The translations under genes and the position numbers were made by a program. A stretch of 64,000 nucleotides of DNA from Rhabditoides inermis. Lineage: Eukaryota > Nematoda > Chromadorea > Rhabditida > Rhabditidae. The notes beneath the pieces are model-generated. The model saw only the letters and a list, made by a program, of their open reading frames with translations. It searched no databases and had not been told where the DNA came from. The stretch covers positions 165,001 through 229,000 of the forward strand of contig CAWZYM010000086.1 of NCBI GenBank assembly GCA_963966185.1, read 5' to 3'. This document shows positions 26,301 through 36,944 of the stretch, piece by piece (within the stretch, counting starts at the first letter, position 1; each line of letters opens with the position of its first letter).

Positions 26301-29272
26301 ACAACAATCATCAAACCCCTCCCCTCCCCACATCCCCTGTCTGTCCTATGCGGGTTTCCGGCTGGCCATCTACTCCCCATCCCCTTCCCTCCCTCTCTCA
26401 CCGCCATCTTGCCTCTCGCAGCGTCGAGCGGGCTGAGCTGCGGCAGGTGGTGCGGTCTTCCCGCCCCCGCCAGCAACGCCGGAGACTTCTGCTCCTCCCC
26501 ATCGTCCACAGACTCGGACGCCAGACGGCATATCGCCTCCTAGACACCCACTCTCACACCCCATCCATCCAGGCCACACCCACCAGGTCGGAGAAGGCGT
26601 TCAGGGTGAGGCTCGTGTCGCTGGGCGCGCGATTCGTGGTGCGCGCCTGCGCCTGCCATCCCGGCTGCTGGCCCGCCCCCGCACCCGCCGCGCCGACCAG
26701 AGCCTCATCCGGCTCGGCCAGCAGCGCCAACAGCCCGCCCCCCTCGCCCCGCCCCTCCAACTCCAGCCGGAAACCCCCAGTGCTACCTCGTGTGTCTGCA
26801 TGCGTCGTCCCCTCTTTCATCTTGTTACGCGGCAACCACGCGGAACCGACTTTACTGGGCGCGGAGGAGTGGGCGGCAAAGCAATGGGGGCGGGTGTTGA
26901 GGGGAGGGGGCGAGAGGGCGGGGAGATCCGCAGGCACTGCGAGGGTGAAGAACACGGCGTTCAACGCGACCGGCAGCGACCACGACCTGGGTAGAAAAGA
27001 GATAATGTGAGAACACTCGAGACGCCAAACATTGGTTGTACAGACGGTTTATCGTATTGTTCTCATAATTTTGGTGTGTGGCACAGAGTAAACTGTAATA
27101 AATTATTAAACTCACTTGAGGAGCATCTCGGTGGCCTTGCGGTCGCACTCCTTGCCCGCGCTCTCTCCGTCCGCAGTCTCCACAATGACGCGCCATCCCG
27201 CCTGCGCCGAATACTCCACGCGAGCTACAACAATCAATACATTACTCATTCACTACTCAATTAATGACGTCACTCACCGACGTACAGCGCGTGCTTGTGC
27301 GCAAACATGGCCTCGTATCGGCGGGGGGTAGGGGTGAGCTTGACGGAGAGGGCGGCGCTGCACCCGCGGCCCGCGCGCCTCTTGCCGTAGCACGCCGCCA
27401 CCACACTCTCCCACATAGAGTTGTGCTGCAGCTGAGTGCGCAGCACACACACCACCTTGTCGATTGCGCGCGCGTCCTAAACAAATAGTTAGAAATGTGT
27501 TAAAAAAAACCCAAATACAATGCAAACTCGTTAAGCTACTTTAGAACGCATGTATCTTGAGCTGTTTCTGTTTCCACCGGCGTTAGTATACGATAACATG
27601 TTGAGACATAATAGTTAGATCAATCTCCGACTGCGTACCTTGAGCAGCACCTCCCCGATGGCCACGTCGCACTCGTCTTTGAGTGCCTCCACTGACACCT
27701 CGTACTCGTGCTGCAGCTTGTCGTCCGGGAACTTGGTGCGCACCAGCAGACCACCGTCCTGGAACCACACAATTACTGCATTCTACTATACTCAATACGT
27801 ATATATGAACAACAAACAAAAACCAGTGCAAAACAACACCGTGCCTTGACACTGTGCGCAGCAATGTGCGCATAGAGGTTGAGATGTGTGCGAACGACGG
27901 GCGCGCGGGCGAGCAGCGGATGGAGCTTCTTGAGAGAGTGCTGCGTGAGCACGAGCGGACGAGAGAAGCGCAGACACACCGCCGCGCGCACACTGCGAGT
28001 CGACTGCCACGACGGACTGCAGAGAGAGAGAGGGTGAGGGATGAGACCATGTTCACACCCGCGACCACTCACTCAGCCGGCAGCTCCGTCTCCTTGTCGC
28101 ACTCCGCAATCAGCACCTCGCAGTGGAACAGATCCGGCAGCGCTGCAAATGACAAACTCACTCTCCCAACAATCGCCAACATCCCCCCACTCACTCTTCT
28201 CCTCGACCACTCCTCCCTCCCCTCCGAGAGTCGGCTCGCAGGCAATGTAGAGCCGGGCGGGCTGGGTGGCGGTGGCGGCGCGCAGCCAGCCCGTCCGAGT
28301 GTCGTTCATCTCGCTCACCGTCGGCACCTCTCCGCCCTGCAGCGCGCGCCGCACCACCTCGAGACTCTCCACGCACGCCACCCTCTCCTGGCTGCTGCCG
28401 CCCATCGCAGGCACCTCACACAGCTTCCGGTGCACCGCCGCCCGCACCTCCGGCCACATGTCCTGCAAGGCATCAATCAAAACATCTTATTCTTGTTTTT
28501 GCTGTAAAGAGACTGTATTTCCTTCTTCCACTACCGCTGCATACCTTGTTGATCCAGTGGGCCAGTTGCGGGGCGGGCTGCATGGTGCGGCCGAACACGC
28601 CCAGCGAGCACGCAGTCGCCGACGAGTCGGACACCGTCACCTGCACACACACATAGCATCTGTCGGACTTCTGACTCAGGCTTGCGCATTGCACGAAGAC
28701 TGATTGTATACGTGACAACATCCTAATCAGTCTTGTATACGGTGTTAACATGCTTGATCTAGAAACAGACAAAGGGACAATCACCCGCGCCCACCTCAAT
28801 GTATAGCTCGGCGTTGCGCATGCTGTACGTGTGCGCGCCGCCGGAGAAGTTGCACTCGAGACTGTCGGCCAGCTGGCGCAGCTTCGACGGCAAATCAGCC
28901 TTCTCGTCCACTAAACAACCAATCCATAATCAATCAATAATCCAAGCAATACCTACCCGGCAGCGACTTGCGCATAATGGCGAGCGCCTGGATGACGTCG
29001 ATACGCGAGTCGGCATCCAGCACGATACGCTTCTCCTGAAAAGAGATGTCGATTGATTGAATTGATTGACTAGCTCACCATGAGGTTGCGCTTGAGTAGC
29101 ACGCCAAAGCCCTCCCATGTCAGCTTGCTGGCCGACTGGCGGATCTTCTCCAGACTGCAAACGAATAAATTAATCAATAGACCTTTATTAGTTTCATATT
29201 TAAAAAAAATTACCGAATCTCGGTATCGATCTTTTCGAGATCAAAGTCAGCCTCGATTTCGTCGGGCAACAT
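23346..29272 (-). CDS. med1: Mediator complex subunit 1-like protein
   Basis: Likely MED1, the Mediator subunit that contacts nuclear receptors and other activators. N-terminal exons: 29214-29272 (MLPDEIEADFDLEKIDTEIR), 29079-29154 (LEKIRQSASKLTWEGFGVLL), 28957-29035 (EKRIVLDADSRIDVIQALAI), 28795-28910, 28545-28640, 28195-28462, 28073-28142, about 27848-28017 (GC donor), 27639-27758, 27278-27476, 27116-27234 and 26584-26986. These fit the MED1 conserved region. The C-terminal half (26402-26539, 26066-26165, 25788-25937, about 25602-25708, about 25317-25555, 25029-25248, 24803-24987, about 24605-24754, about 24213-24560, about 24055-24173, about 23789-24000, about 23623-23740, 23346-23575) is disordered: Pro/Ser/Gly tracts, a Lys/Glu/Arg-rich block and an acidic tail. 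One LXXLL-type motif (LLALL) lies near 26720-26740. Assignment rests on the N-terminal half; some splice limits are estimates. Confidence 0.7.
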
Positions 29273-29459
29273 GTTGAGATACCAGTTTAGCAATACTCGC
29301 TAATACATAACCCGAACGGCTTTCTACCTGAAACGCACAGAATAGAGAAAGAACATTTAAAACGTATTCGAACACAGAACACCACGCAAAAAAACACGAA
29401 AAAGTGAGCGTCTCACAAATGGCGCGCGCGATTTCTCTCACTCTTTCGCATCGACTCAC

Positions 29460-29617
29460 TAGGCCCCATTATACTTTCACGCTGACGCTGACGCGACGCT
29501 GACCCTCCCGTGCAAAAGATGCACCTATCGATTTTGATCACGCTGCGTCAACGAAATCAATAGTTGCATCTTTTGCACGGGAGCGTCAGCGTCAGCGTGA
29601 AAGTATAATGGGGCCTA
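29460..29617. mobile_element. 158-bp foldback element near the MED1 5' end
   Basis: The left arm TAGGCCCCATTATACTTTCA and following bases recur inverted at the right end (GTATAATGGGGCCTA). Inner blocks (GCTGACGCTGACG, GTGCAAAAGATGCA) also pair. Possible TA target duplication. It lies about 190 bp upstream of the MED1 start codon. Confidence 0.75.
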
Positions 29618-29950
29618 TTAGCCGCCGGCCCCAATCCACCACTGTCGCGCGAGTATCGATCGCAGAGATAAATGGGCGGTTCTTCGCATAGTCCCCCATA
29701 TACCGTATACCCGATACAATACAAAAAATCCCCTTAGGTATTTCAAGGTAATGCAACCAAGGTTGTTACAAGTTCAAACAAAAAACGATACAAAAACATA
29801 AATCTTCTTGTTTTCATCATCATCCAAACAACAACTCAACAAAAATTCGGGAGCTAGCGTCTAACAACAAAACAAAGAGGCGTGTGTGAATCACAACATT
29901 GCTTATACTATCTAACATATCTCTAAATACAGGGTGGAATGCGGGTGGGG

Positions 29951-30376
29951 CTACTTGTTGGCGGCTGCTGCGGCGGCGGCGCCCTTCTGCATGTTGGCCT
30001 CGTCCGTCTGCGACATGGACGTCAGTCGCTTGCCCAGCTTCTCGTGCACGTCCAGGTACTTGGCCACGCAGCGGTCCAGACACACCGCTTCGCCCTGACA
30101 ACAAAGAGTGGCATCATGATCCTCATAAAGCCTATGGTGCGCTTGATAACAGAGCGTGAAGCATTCTCTATATACAATTTGTGTGTTTCGTATTAAGTTG
30201 AGGAACATATAATGTGAGATGATGCTTGATAGACGTTGCCGTACCTTGGTGAGCTCGCTCTCCTTGAACGCCTTGGAGACGCACTTCTCCTGGCAGGCCT
30301 GGGTCATGCGACGGTACATGTCCGACATCATCTCCACCTCCAGCTCCGCCACCACAGCCATCTGCGCCTCCGTCAT
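29951..30376 (-). CDS. tim10: Mitochondrial small TIM chaperone, TIM10
   Basis: TIM10 works with TIM9 in the intermembrane space to escort hydrophobic carrier proteins to the inner membrane. Two exons: 30245-30376 (MTEAQMAVVAELEVEMMSDM) and 29951-30094. The twin CX3C motifs CQEKC (exon 1) and CLDRC (exon 2) are both present with TIM10-like spacing and helices. About 91 residues, the usual family length, with an added Ala-rich tail ending ANK. The start is about 240 bp downstream of the TM2D1 stop on the same strand. Confidence 0.92.
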   Translation of the reverse strand: MTEAQMAVVAELEVEMMSDMYRRMTQACQEKCVSKAFKESELTKVRQRLSSIISHYMFLNLIRNTQIVYRECFTLCYQAHHRLYEDHDATLCCQGEAVCLDRCVAKYLDVHEKLGKRLTSMSQTDEANMQKGAAAAAAANK

Positions 30377-30614
30377 GATCAAAAGAGCTCAATGATTGTC
30401 GATTAGACATTAGACGATACCGAATAATAACCAATGTAGAAGATAAGAACATGAGTCCATCGTGTTGCCACGAGTAAAGTACATCAAATCACACAACAAC
30501 AAAAAAAACGACATATTTATCACAAAAAGCATATACAAACTGTAAAATCTGACCCGATTTGAAATCTATGAGTGATTGTATGAGAGAAAGAGTGAGCCTA
30601 CCGCGACCGGGTAT

Positions 30615-31378
30615 CTATGCATAGTACGTGTCTGCATCGAAGTTCAATGGAATGGCGCGCGGACCGAATCGCGGCATGATGTACGAAGAACCGTCCGCCG
30701 GACACAGAATCTGACATCCTTGGTCACGACGTTAGTTAAAATAAGACAAACCTGGAGTGCGATGAGCACAATATCGACAATGTAGAGGATCGAGAGCCCT
30801 CCAAGGGTGAGCAGCTTCAGGCAGCCTAAATTATTACATCATCATACATCATACACAACAAGAAACAAAGTTCTCAGAAACTCACCGATGGCGTAGTATC
30901 CTAGGTAGAAGCGGTCGGCGCCGAGGAATCCCAGGAAGACGGAGAGGAAGAGCGCGGTGGCATGACTGTGTCTGGCGGCTGAGTCGCACCCGGCCTCCTC
31001 GCGGCGAGTGAACCACCGAGTACCGTTCCGTGCGCCCTCGCACTCCACACCCTCCGCCGCTTCGCAATCAACTGACGAATAATTACTATATGCAAATTAG
31101 CGAGATTAGGTAACTCACGCAGAATCGAGTTATCGGGTTGGCATGTTGATGGTTGTTGCGTCTTTGGATTGATTTCGGGTGGCTCACAGAAGTAGCTGAA
31201 AAAATAACAATACATACTTCATTTCACATTACTTCATTCTCATTGAAACTCACAGGTATTTTGGTAGATCTTGGCAATTTATAGGTGGAAAAGAGAAACG
31301 GGTCTCTTGTTCCTTCTTGGCAGTGACTCCTACAGCTAATGCGACCAGAATAAGCGCGTAGTAGCACTTCTGCTTCAT
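30615..31378 (-). CDS. tm2d1: TM2 domain-containing protein 1
   Basis: Conserved two-pass membrane protein of the TM2D family, whose members are linked to Notch signalling in flies. Exons: 31254-31378 (signal peptide MKQKCYYALILVALAVGVTA), 31119-31195, 30886-31071, 30752-30825 and 30615-30710. The ectodomain has paired cysteines (INCQDLPKYL, YFCEPPEINP, VDCEAAEGVEC). TM2 core: ALFLSVFLGFLGADRFYLGY, then a second segment (LGGLSILYIVDIVLIALQ). The tail has PADGSSYIMPRFG, matching the conserved end of TM2D1. An acceptor-like TTACAG lies 12 nt upstream of the ATG. Its start is about 250 bp from that of the divergent DnaJ gene. Confidence 0.9.
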
Positions 31379-31390
31379 TTTCACCGCATT

Positions 31391-31626
31391 CTGTAAGAAA
31401 TACACGTGACCAATGGCACACAAATGTACAAAAACGTACAAAATACGAGAAAATTAGACGAACGAAAAGTTGGTGTAAAATAAGACTTTCGAGTCTCTAT
31501 TACTACCTTCACTAGATAACACGAAGTTTCTCGAATTTACGTTTTCGAACTTTTTTGTTTGTGTTTTGTGTTTTTGTTGAGTTTTTATATTGTGTAACAT
31601 TCGGAACTGAATTGAATACTTATAGA
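31391..31626. promoter_or_regulatory. Short divergent promoter region TM2D1 / DNAJA3
   Basis: Only about 250 bp separate the two divergent start codons, so it must contain both 5' UTRs and promoters. No clear TATA or factor site was recognised. Confidence 0.4.
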
Positions 31627-34200
31627 ATGCTCTCCTTGAGTCGCGGGTGTGGGGCCGCGACTCGAGCGGCCGCCCCGATCATTCTGCATTCGACTGTCAG
31701 CACATCTCCTGTTTCGTCCACCGCTACTCCCGTTTTGCAGCAACATAAGCGTGGTTGGTCTTATCTCATGTTGTATATGTGGAATTCATGTTGTGCAAAC
31801 ATCTTTTTCAGATGCGTCAGGATTCGCGCAGTCGCGCAGCCTGCACACGTCTCCGCGGGCTCTTTCGAAGAACTACTACGAGACGCTCGGAGTTAAGAAG
31901 GAGGCCAATGCCAAGGACATCAAGAAAGCATATTTCCAGGCAAGTCCCGTGTAGCAGTTTAAAACTACTTCGATATTGTTCTTTTTTATAAGTGGGTAGT
32001 TGTGGACGACTGTAAGACTGTCATGAACATCTCACCAAAATGCTGATTGTTATTATCACTGCGATAATTTCAGCTCGCTAAGAAGTTTCATCCGGATGTG
32101 AACAAGACCAAGGAGGCGCAGACCAAGTTCCAGGAGATCTCCGAGGCTTACGAGGCGAGTTTCAGCATATTGCATCATCATTGAACTATTTTCGATTTAT
32201 CGATCAATCATCGATCCCGTGCAGGTGTTGTCGGATGAGGGCAAGCGTCAGGAGTACGACACGTATGGTTCGACAGGCGGTCAGGGAATGGGCGGTATGG
32301 GAGGCGGAGGCATGGGCGGTCGCGGCGGCGGCGGCCAGCAGTGGCACTACCAGAACCCCGAGGACATCTTCCGCCACGCATTCAAGAACTTTGCCGTGAG
32401 TCAATTTATACAAGTATATTTTTAACGTTCAATTAACATTTATACAATTGGTTTAGGGTTTCGGCGGTGGCGCGGGCGGCGGCTTCAACTGGAGCTCGTT
32501 TGCCGAGTCGGCCGCCGGCCACAATGCCGCCCAGGAGATGGTAATGGACCTCGCGTTCGAGGTGGGCGAAACGTATGGAAACGTATTGTTACACGCGGAA
32601 ACGTCTGTAGGAGGCGGTGCGCGGCACGGTGAAGAACGCGCGCGTCAACGTGGTCGAGGACTGCCGCAAGTGCAAGGGCACGCAGGTCGAGCCCGGATAC
32701 AAGAAGGTGACAGTTTATCATGTGTCTCTATGTTGATGTATTGACTCTCTTGACAAGCTGTTGACTCGGCATTGTGTAGGTGGCGTGTCCGTACTGCAAC
32801 GGCACCGGCATGAAGACGCAACGCATGCAGGGCGGATTCTTCATGCAACAGGTACGCAGTACGCACTGTTTGTGATGACGCGATGGCACTCGATGGTTGT
32901 GTCTTCTAGGTGTGCAACCGGTGCGCCGGCTCGGGCAGCTACAACAAGAACCCGTGCGGCGACTGCGAGGGCCACGGACAGAGCGTGCAGCAGCGCCAGG
33001 TCTCGTTCAACGTCCCCGCCGGCACCAACGACCAGGACCGCATACGATTCACCGTCGGAAAGGTACTGCTACTCATATCACGAATTACTTTTTGCTTTTA
33101 CAAATTGAGTAATCTCTTCAAATATTGTCATAAGTAGATCGGTGACTGGTAATTGTAAAAATCCTGCCCCCTTCTTGTATTTATAGTTTTATATTACCGT
33201 CTTTCAGTCGCAAGTGTACGTGCACTTCAACGTGGCTCCGTCGCTCAAGTTCCGCCGCGACGGCGACGATCTGCACTGCGACGTCGACATCAACATTGCA
33301 CAGGCCATCCTCGGCGGCACCGTCAAGGTGGGAGAAGGAGGAGGAGGGATAGGGACGGTGTGATTGCACGACAAAGCAAACATCAGACATATTTCTATTT
33401 GATCTGTCATGTACTTGACTGGATCGCGTAGGAGAATAAGATTGCTCTACAAAGCCAACAAGAGATCAGTTTGATTGGGCTTAACTGTATGTGGTTGCAG
33501 GTGCCGGGTATTGTGGAGGACACGTACGTGCACGTCTCGCCCGGCACATCGTCGCACTCGCTGCTGCGCCTGTCGGGCAAGGGAGTGAAGCGGAAGCAGG
33601 CCGCCGGCCACGGAGACCAGTACATACACATCAAGGTCGCCGTGCCCAAGTGAGTACGCCTCGGCTTGCACATGTACACTCTCGCCCTTGCAGGAACATT
33701 TCGTCGGAGCAGCGCAAGCTCATGCAGGCGTGGGCGCGATTGGACAAGCCCAAGACCGGCACCGTCAAGGGGCTCGAGGATGAGGAGAAGAAGGAGCAGG
33801 AGAAGTCTAAGAAGGATCAGGATCAGGAGCAGCCGAAGAAGGAGGAGGAGGTGAAGCGGGAAGCCAAGGCCGAGGAGAAGGCGCAGGCAAAGCAGGAGGA
33901 GAAACCGGTGGAGGAGAAGCGCGAGACGTCGCAGAAGGGTGAGTGGTACAGTTGTGTGTTGTTTCGGCCGCCGTCCGTCGCTCATGTTGTCATTGCAGTT
34001 GGAGCGACGGATGGCCGCAGGGCCGCTAGTCAGCAGAGGCAGAGTCCCGCTGAGCAGGCAGTAGACGAAAACGAAGGCGATGGCTTCTTTGGGAAAATAA
34101 AGCGAAAGATTTTTGGATGTGAGTCGCGCGATTCCTTATACTAGCTCTGATACAGATCAGGAGCAGACATTTTCACTTTTCACGACTGATGATTTCAGAA
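31627..34200 (+). CDS. dnaja3: Mitochondrial type I DnaJ (TID1/DNAJA3)
   Basis: Hsp40 partner of mitochondrial Hsp70. Exons: 31627-31753, 31812-31939, 32074-32154, 32225-32395, 32457-32561, 32611-32706, 32780-32851, 32910-33062, 33208-33327, 33501-33649, 33694-33938 and 33999-34118, with a last junction to 34199. Domains in order: Arg/Ser-rich mitochondrial leader; J domain (NYYETLGVKKEANAKDIKKA, HPD motif at KKFHPDVNK); Gly/Met linker; four CXXCXGXG-type repeats (CRKCKGTQ, first one degenerate; CPYCNGTG; CNRCAGSG; CGDCEGHG); C-terminal substrate domains (DLHCDVDINIAQAILGGTVK); Lys/Glu-rich tail. Exons ending at 31939 and 32154 use GC donors. Splicing of the last intron as read joins T to AA and forms a stop, although the next exon in another phase reads SKKADDEKEKQAASS then stop, so the true C-terminus is uncertain. 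Confidence 0.92.
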
Positions 34201-34386
34201 TCGAAGAAGGCTGACGACGAAAAGGAGAAACAGGCGGCATCCAGCTGAGAAGAGAACTGTATTCGGTAGTGTGCTAGAGTTAGATGTCCTTTTTGATTGT
34301 TATTTGTTACATAGTCAGATGTTCTATTCTCAGTTTTGCTCTCTGTTGTTTTTGCCTGATCCCGATCCGTAATGATATTAGACGTC

Positions 34387-34392
34387 AATAAA
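34387..34392 (+). terminator. Polyadenylation signal AATAAA of the DnaJ gene
   Basis: Canonical hexamer about 190 bp after the stop, in the gap before the convergent TOM7 gene. Confidence 0.65.
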
Positions 34393-34576
34393 ATTTTCAA
34401 TGTATCGTTTTCGAGATTCGAGTATTATCAACAAATACATTATGACTAAAGTTTTTATAGCTCTGATTTTCTTTACAAGACAAGATCATGATTCGCGATA
34501 AGTTCTCAACAACACGATAACAACACAACAAAACTAGCGTCTAAAAGTCAAGAGAGGAGTGCGTTCTTCAAGGTCT

Positions 34577-34802
34577 TCATCCCCAGAGAAGCGAGAAGAT
34601 GGTGAAGGGAATGACCTGAAACGTTTGATTGGAATTAGAAACAAAAAAGAGCTATAAGACGCACCTGTCCGTTGGGCATGGGCTCGGGTCCCTGGCGGAA
34701 TCCGAGGTAGACGACCATGGGCACGAAGCCCCACTGCACGGCCTTGGTGCCCGCGTCGACCGCGCGGCCCATCCACTGCTTCTGCGCCGCCGACAACTGC
34801 AT
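34577..34802 (-). CDS. tomm7: TOM7, small subunit of the mitochondrial outer-membrane translocase
   Basis: TOM7 is a one-pass tail subunit that tunes assembly of the TOM import complex. Two exons: 34665-34802 (MQLSAAQKQWMGRAVDAGTK, then VQWGFVPMVVYLGFRQG) and 34577-34615 (VIPFTIFSLLWG then TGA). Length 58 residues against about 55 in the family. The central WGF.P.V.YLGF segment and the SLLWG end are diagnostic. The ATG sits four bases after a CAG acceptor-like site at 34807, suggesting a trans-splice or 5' UTR splice site. UFM1 ends 330 bp upstream on the same strand. Confidence 0.92.
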
Positions 34803-35131
34803 CCTCCTGCGACACAGGCAATGATGAACCACAAACGACTTGAACAATGAGAAAAACGGCAAGATACGTACAGAGTACGGCGCGCTAGACAACGCATGAA
34901 TCAAGAAATATAAATTACGCATTACACACGATAAAACATTTATACGAACAACAACTGGTTTCACATCATAGACATCTGAATTTGCGAAACGCAGCCCCAT
35001 GCACCTACAGACACGACACCCCCAGAAAACGCTGATAGCATAAAAATAATTTAAATTATCACAATATAGCGGACTGATAGGAAAGGAACGGACAGAATGG
35101 TTTCTGATTCTGATACAAAACATGTATAAAC

Positions 35132-35735
35132 TTAGCAGTGGCCGACGCGGTCGCGGGGGATGAGTCGCAGCTCGGAGCCGTGCTTGAGGAAGATGTTGCC
35201 GGCCGACTGCGCAGGGTTGATGCCCACGCCCTCGTTCGTGATGATGGCAGACGTGGCCGCCGGCACCTGGACGGGAAGATTTTACATAAATAATTAGCAT
35301 ACAACAATATATCAATGTTATTATAATAAACTGCAGCTGGAGGTCAGGTCCTATCTTTCTCGGAGGCAACCACTAATTATAAATCTCCACTGGGGAAAAA
35401 ACAATTATAGCCAGAAAGCGTCACAATACTTTCTAAACTAGAAGGATACCGGAATGAACCGACTGGAAGCGGCGACTGAACAAAATAACACACACCTTGA
35501 ACTCCTCGGCGGCGAACTTCACGACCGCGGTGAAAGGGGTAGACTCAGGAACGGACAGACTATAAAACAGGGCGTACACACAAGTGTCAGATAGTCTTTG
35601 TTAATAGGAATATGAATATTAATAATGAAAATACAATCCAGAAAGAACTCACACTTTGAAGGGGACCTTGGGATCACTGGTGAGCGTGATCTTGAAGGTA
35701 ACCTTCGAGCCAGCGGTAGCCGGTGCTCCCGACAT
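35132..35735 (-). CDS. ufm1: UFM1, ubiquitin-fold modifier 1
   Basis: Ubiquitin-like modifier attached to ER-bound ribosomal and other proteins. Three exons: 35653-35735 ([20 protein letters not shown]), 35496-35559 ([20 protein letters not shown]) and 35132-35266 ([20 protein letters not shown] onward), all in phase. The last residues are RDRVGHC: the mature C-terminal Gly is exposed when UFSP proteases remove the last two residues (family form VGSC). About 94 residues with a slightly longer N-terminus than the vertebrate protein. A CAG acceptor-like site lies two bases before the ATG. Confidence 0.95.
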
Positions 35736-35739
35736 TGCT

Positions 35740-36944
35740 GAATACGATATAAATAATATATATGCAATATGGATGGAACAATTCCACCGAGTAAATCAAG
35801 AACACGTCGAAATTACGTCACTATCGGCTGCTATACAACGTGTTAGGAATTATTAGGAAATACTGATGTATAATATAAGGTATAATAGAGACATCAACTT
35901 GTAACATAGACTCTACACCTTCGAAAATAAATTTATAAAACATAAATAAAAAAATTATTAACTGACGTCACAAAAATGCTCTTATATACAGTAATCACAA
36001 ATCACGCTAACAGTCTGCACTCTCTAGTTGAATTATCAATGGAGCACACTCAAAATAGATATTTTTCGAGCTCTCGTATACCGTATTTTTTTTTATACGT
36101 TCGCATAAAATTATAATGAAATATTCTCCTGACCTAATTCCTATTTTAGCAAGTTGAGTGAACGTTTCTTTTTAACGTGAACCATTTTCATACCGTAATA
36201 CTTACCATATCGATGAATTTTTCTACAATACAATATGGATACTGCTTCTTAAAGAACACAGTTCCTACGTACTTCACTGACTCTCTTCTCTTCGTGCTCT
36301 GTATCGTCTGTGTGCTGTGTCTCTTGCCACTCACTTAACACTCCTTCACACATTCTCTGCCCTCCGACTCTCTTACTCTTACATCGACACTCTCACGTTG
36401 ACACGGCAATTCACAACTGAACAAAAGCTGCATGATGACAAATCGTTTTAGAGCGGTTTCGTTTCGAGACTCATTCTACTGATTGAGACAGAGAGTGCGC
36501 GAAAGATCATGCAATCAGAGAGACGGCAGACGGCGCGAGCGTGGAAAAGAAACGAGAGTGAGCGAGAGTGTGTGGCAATTTGAGGAAAATGATTCCGCCG
36601 CGGAACGCGCCGCGCGTCAAATTTTCTTTGTTCACTGTGAATTGCCGTGGTTGATGCATGATATTATAAAATATGCCGTTTATAATAAAAACATTAATAG
36701 TCGTATTATATTGGACCAGTTCAATAGAGAATAGAGATCTACAAAATGGTTTAGAATTAGATTTTGAGGCGAGATCACTCGTAGCGCCTGAGTCCTCTCG
36801 ACTGTCCAAGTTGACGACTGTCCGAAATCGGAGGCCGGTAGAAACTAAAAAAAATTCGTTTCTCACAACACGTGTATCAAAAATCAACTACAATGATACA
36901 ATTAATCCATTCACGTCTCTCACTATATGGGAACTCACACGCTG
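35740..36944. other. Intergenic region, no supported gene
   Basis: AT-rich stretch between the UFM1 start and the prominin stop. Short frames at 36483-36960 lack domains and splice support. It should hold the UFM1 promoter and the prominin 3' UTR. Confidence 0.5.
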
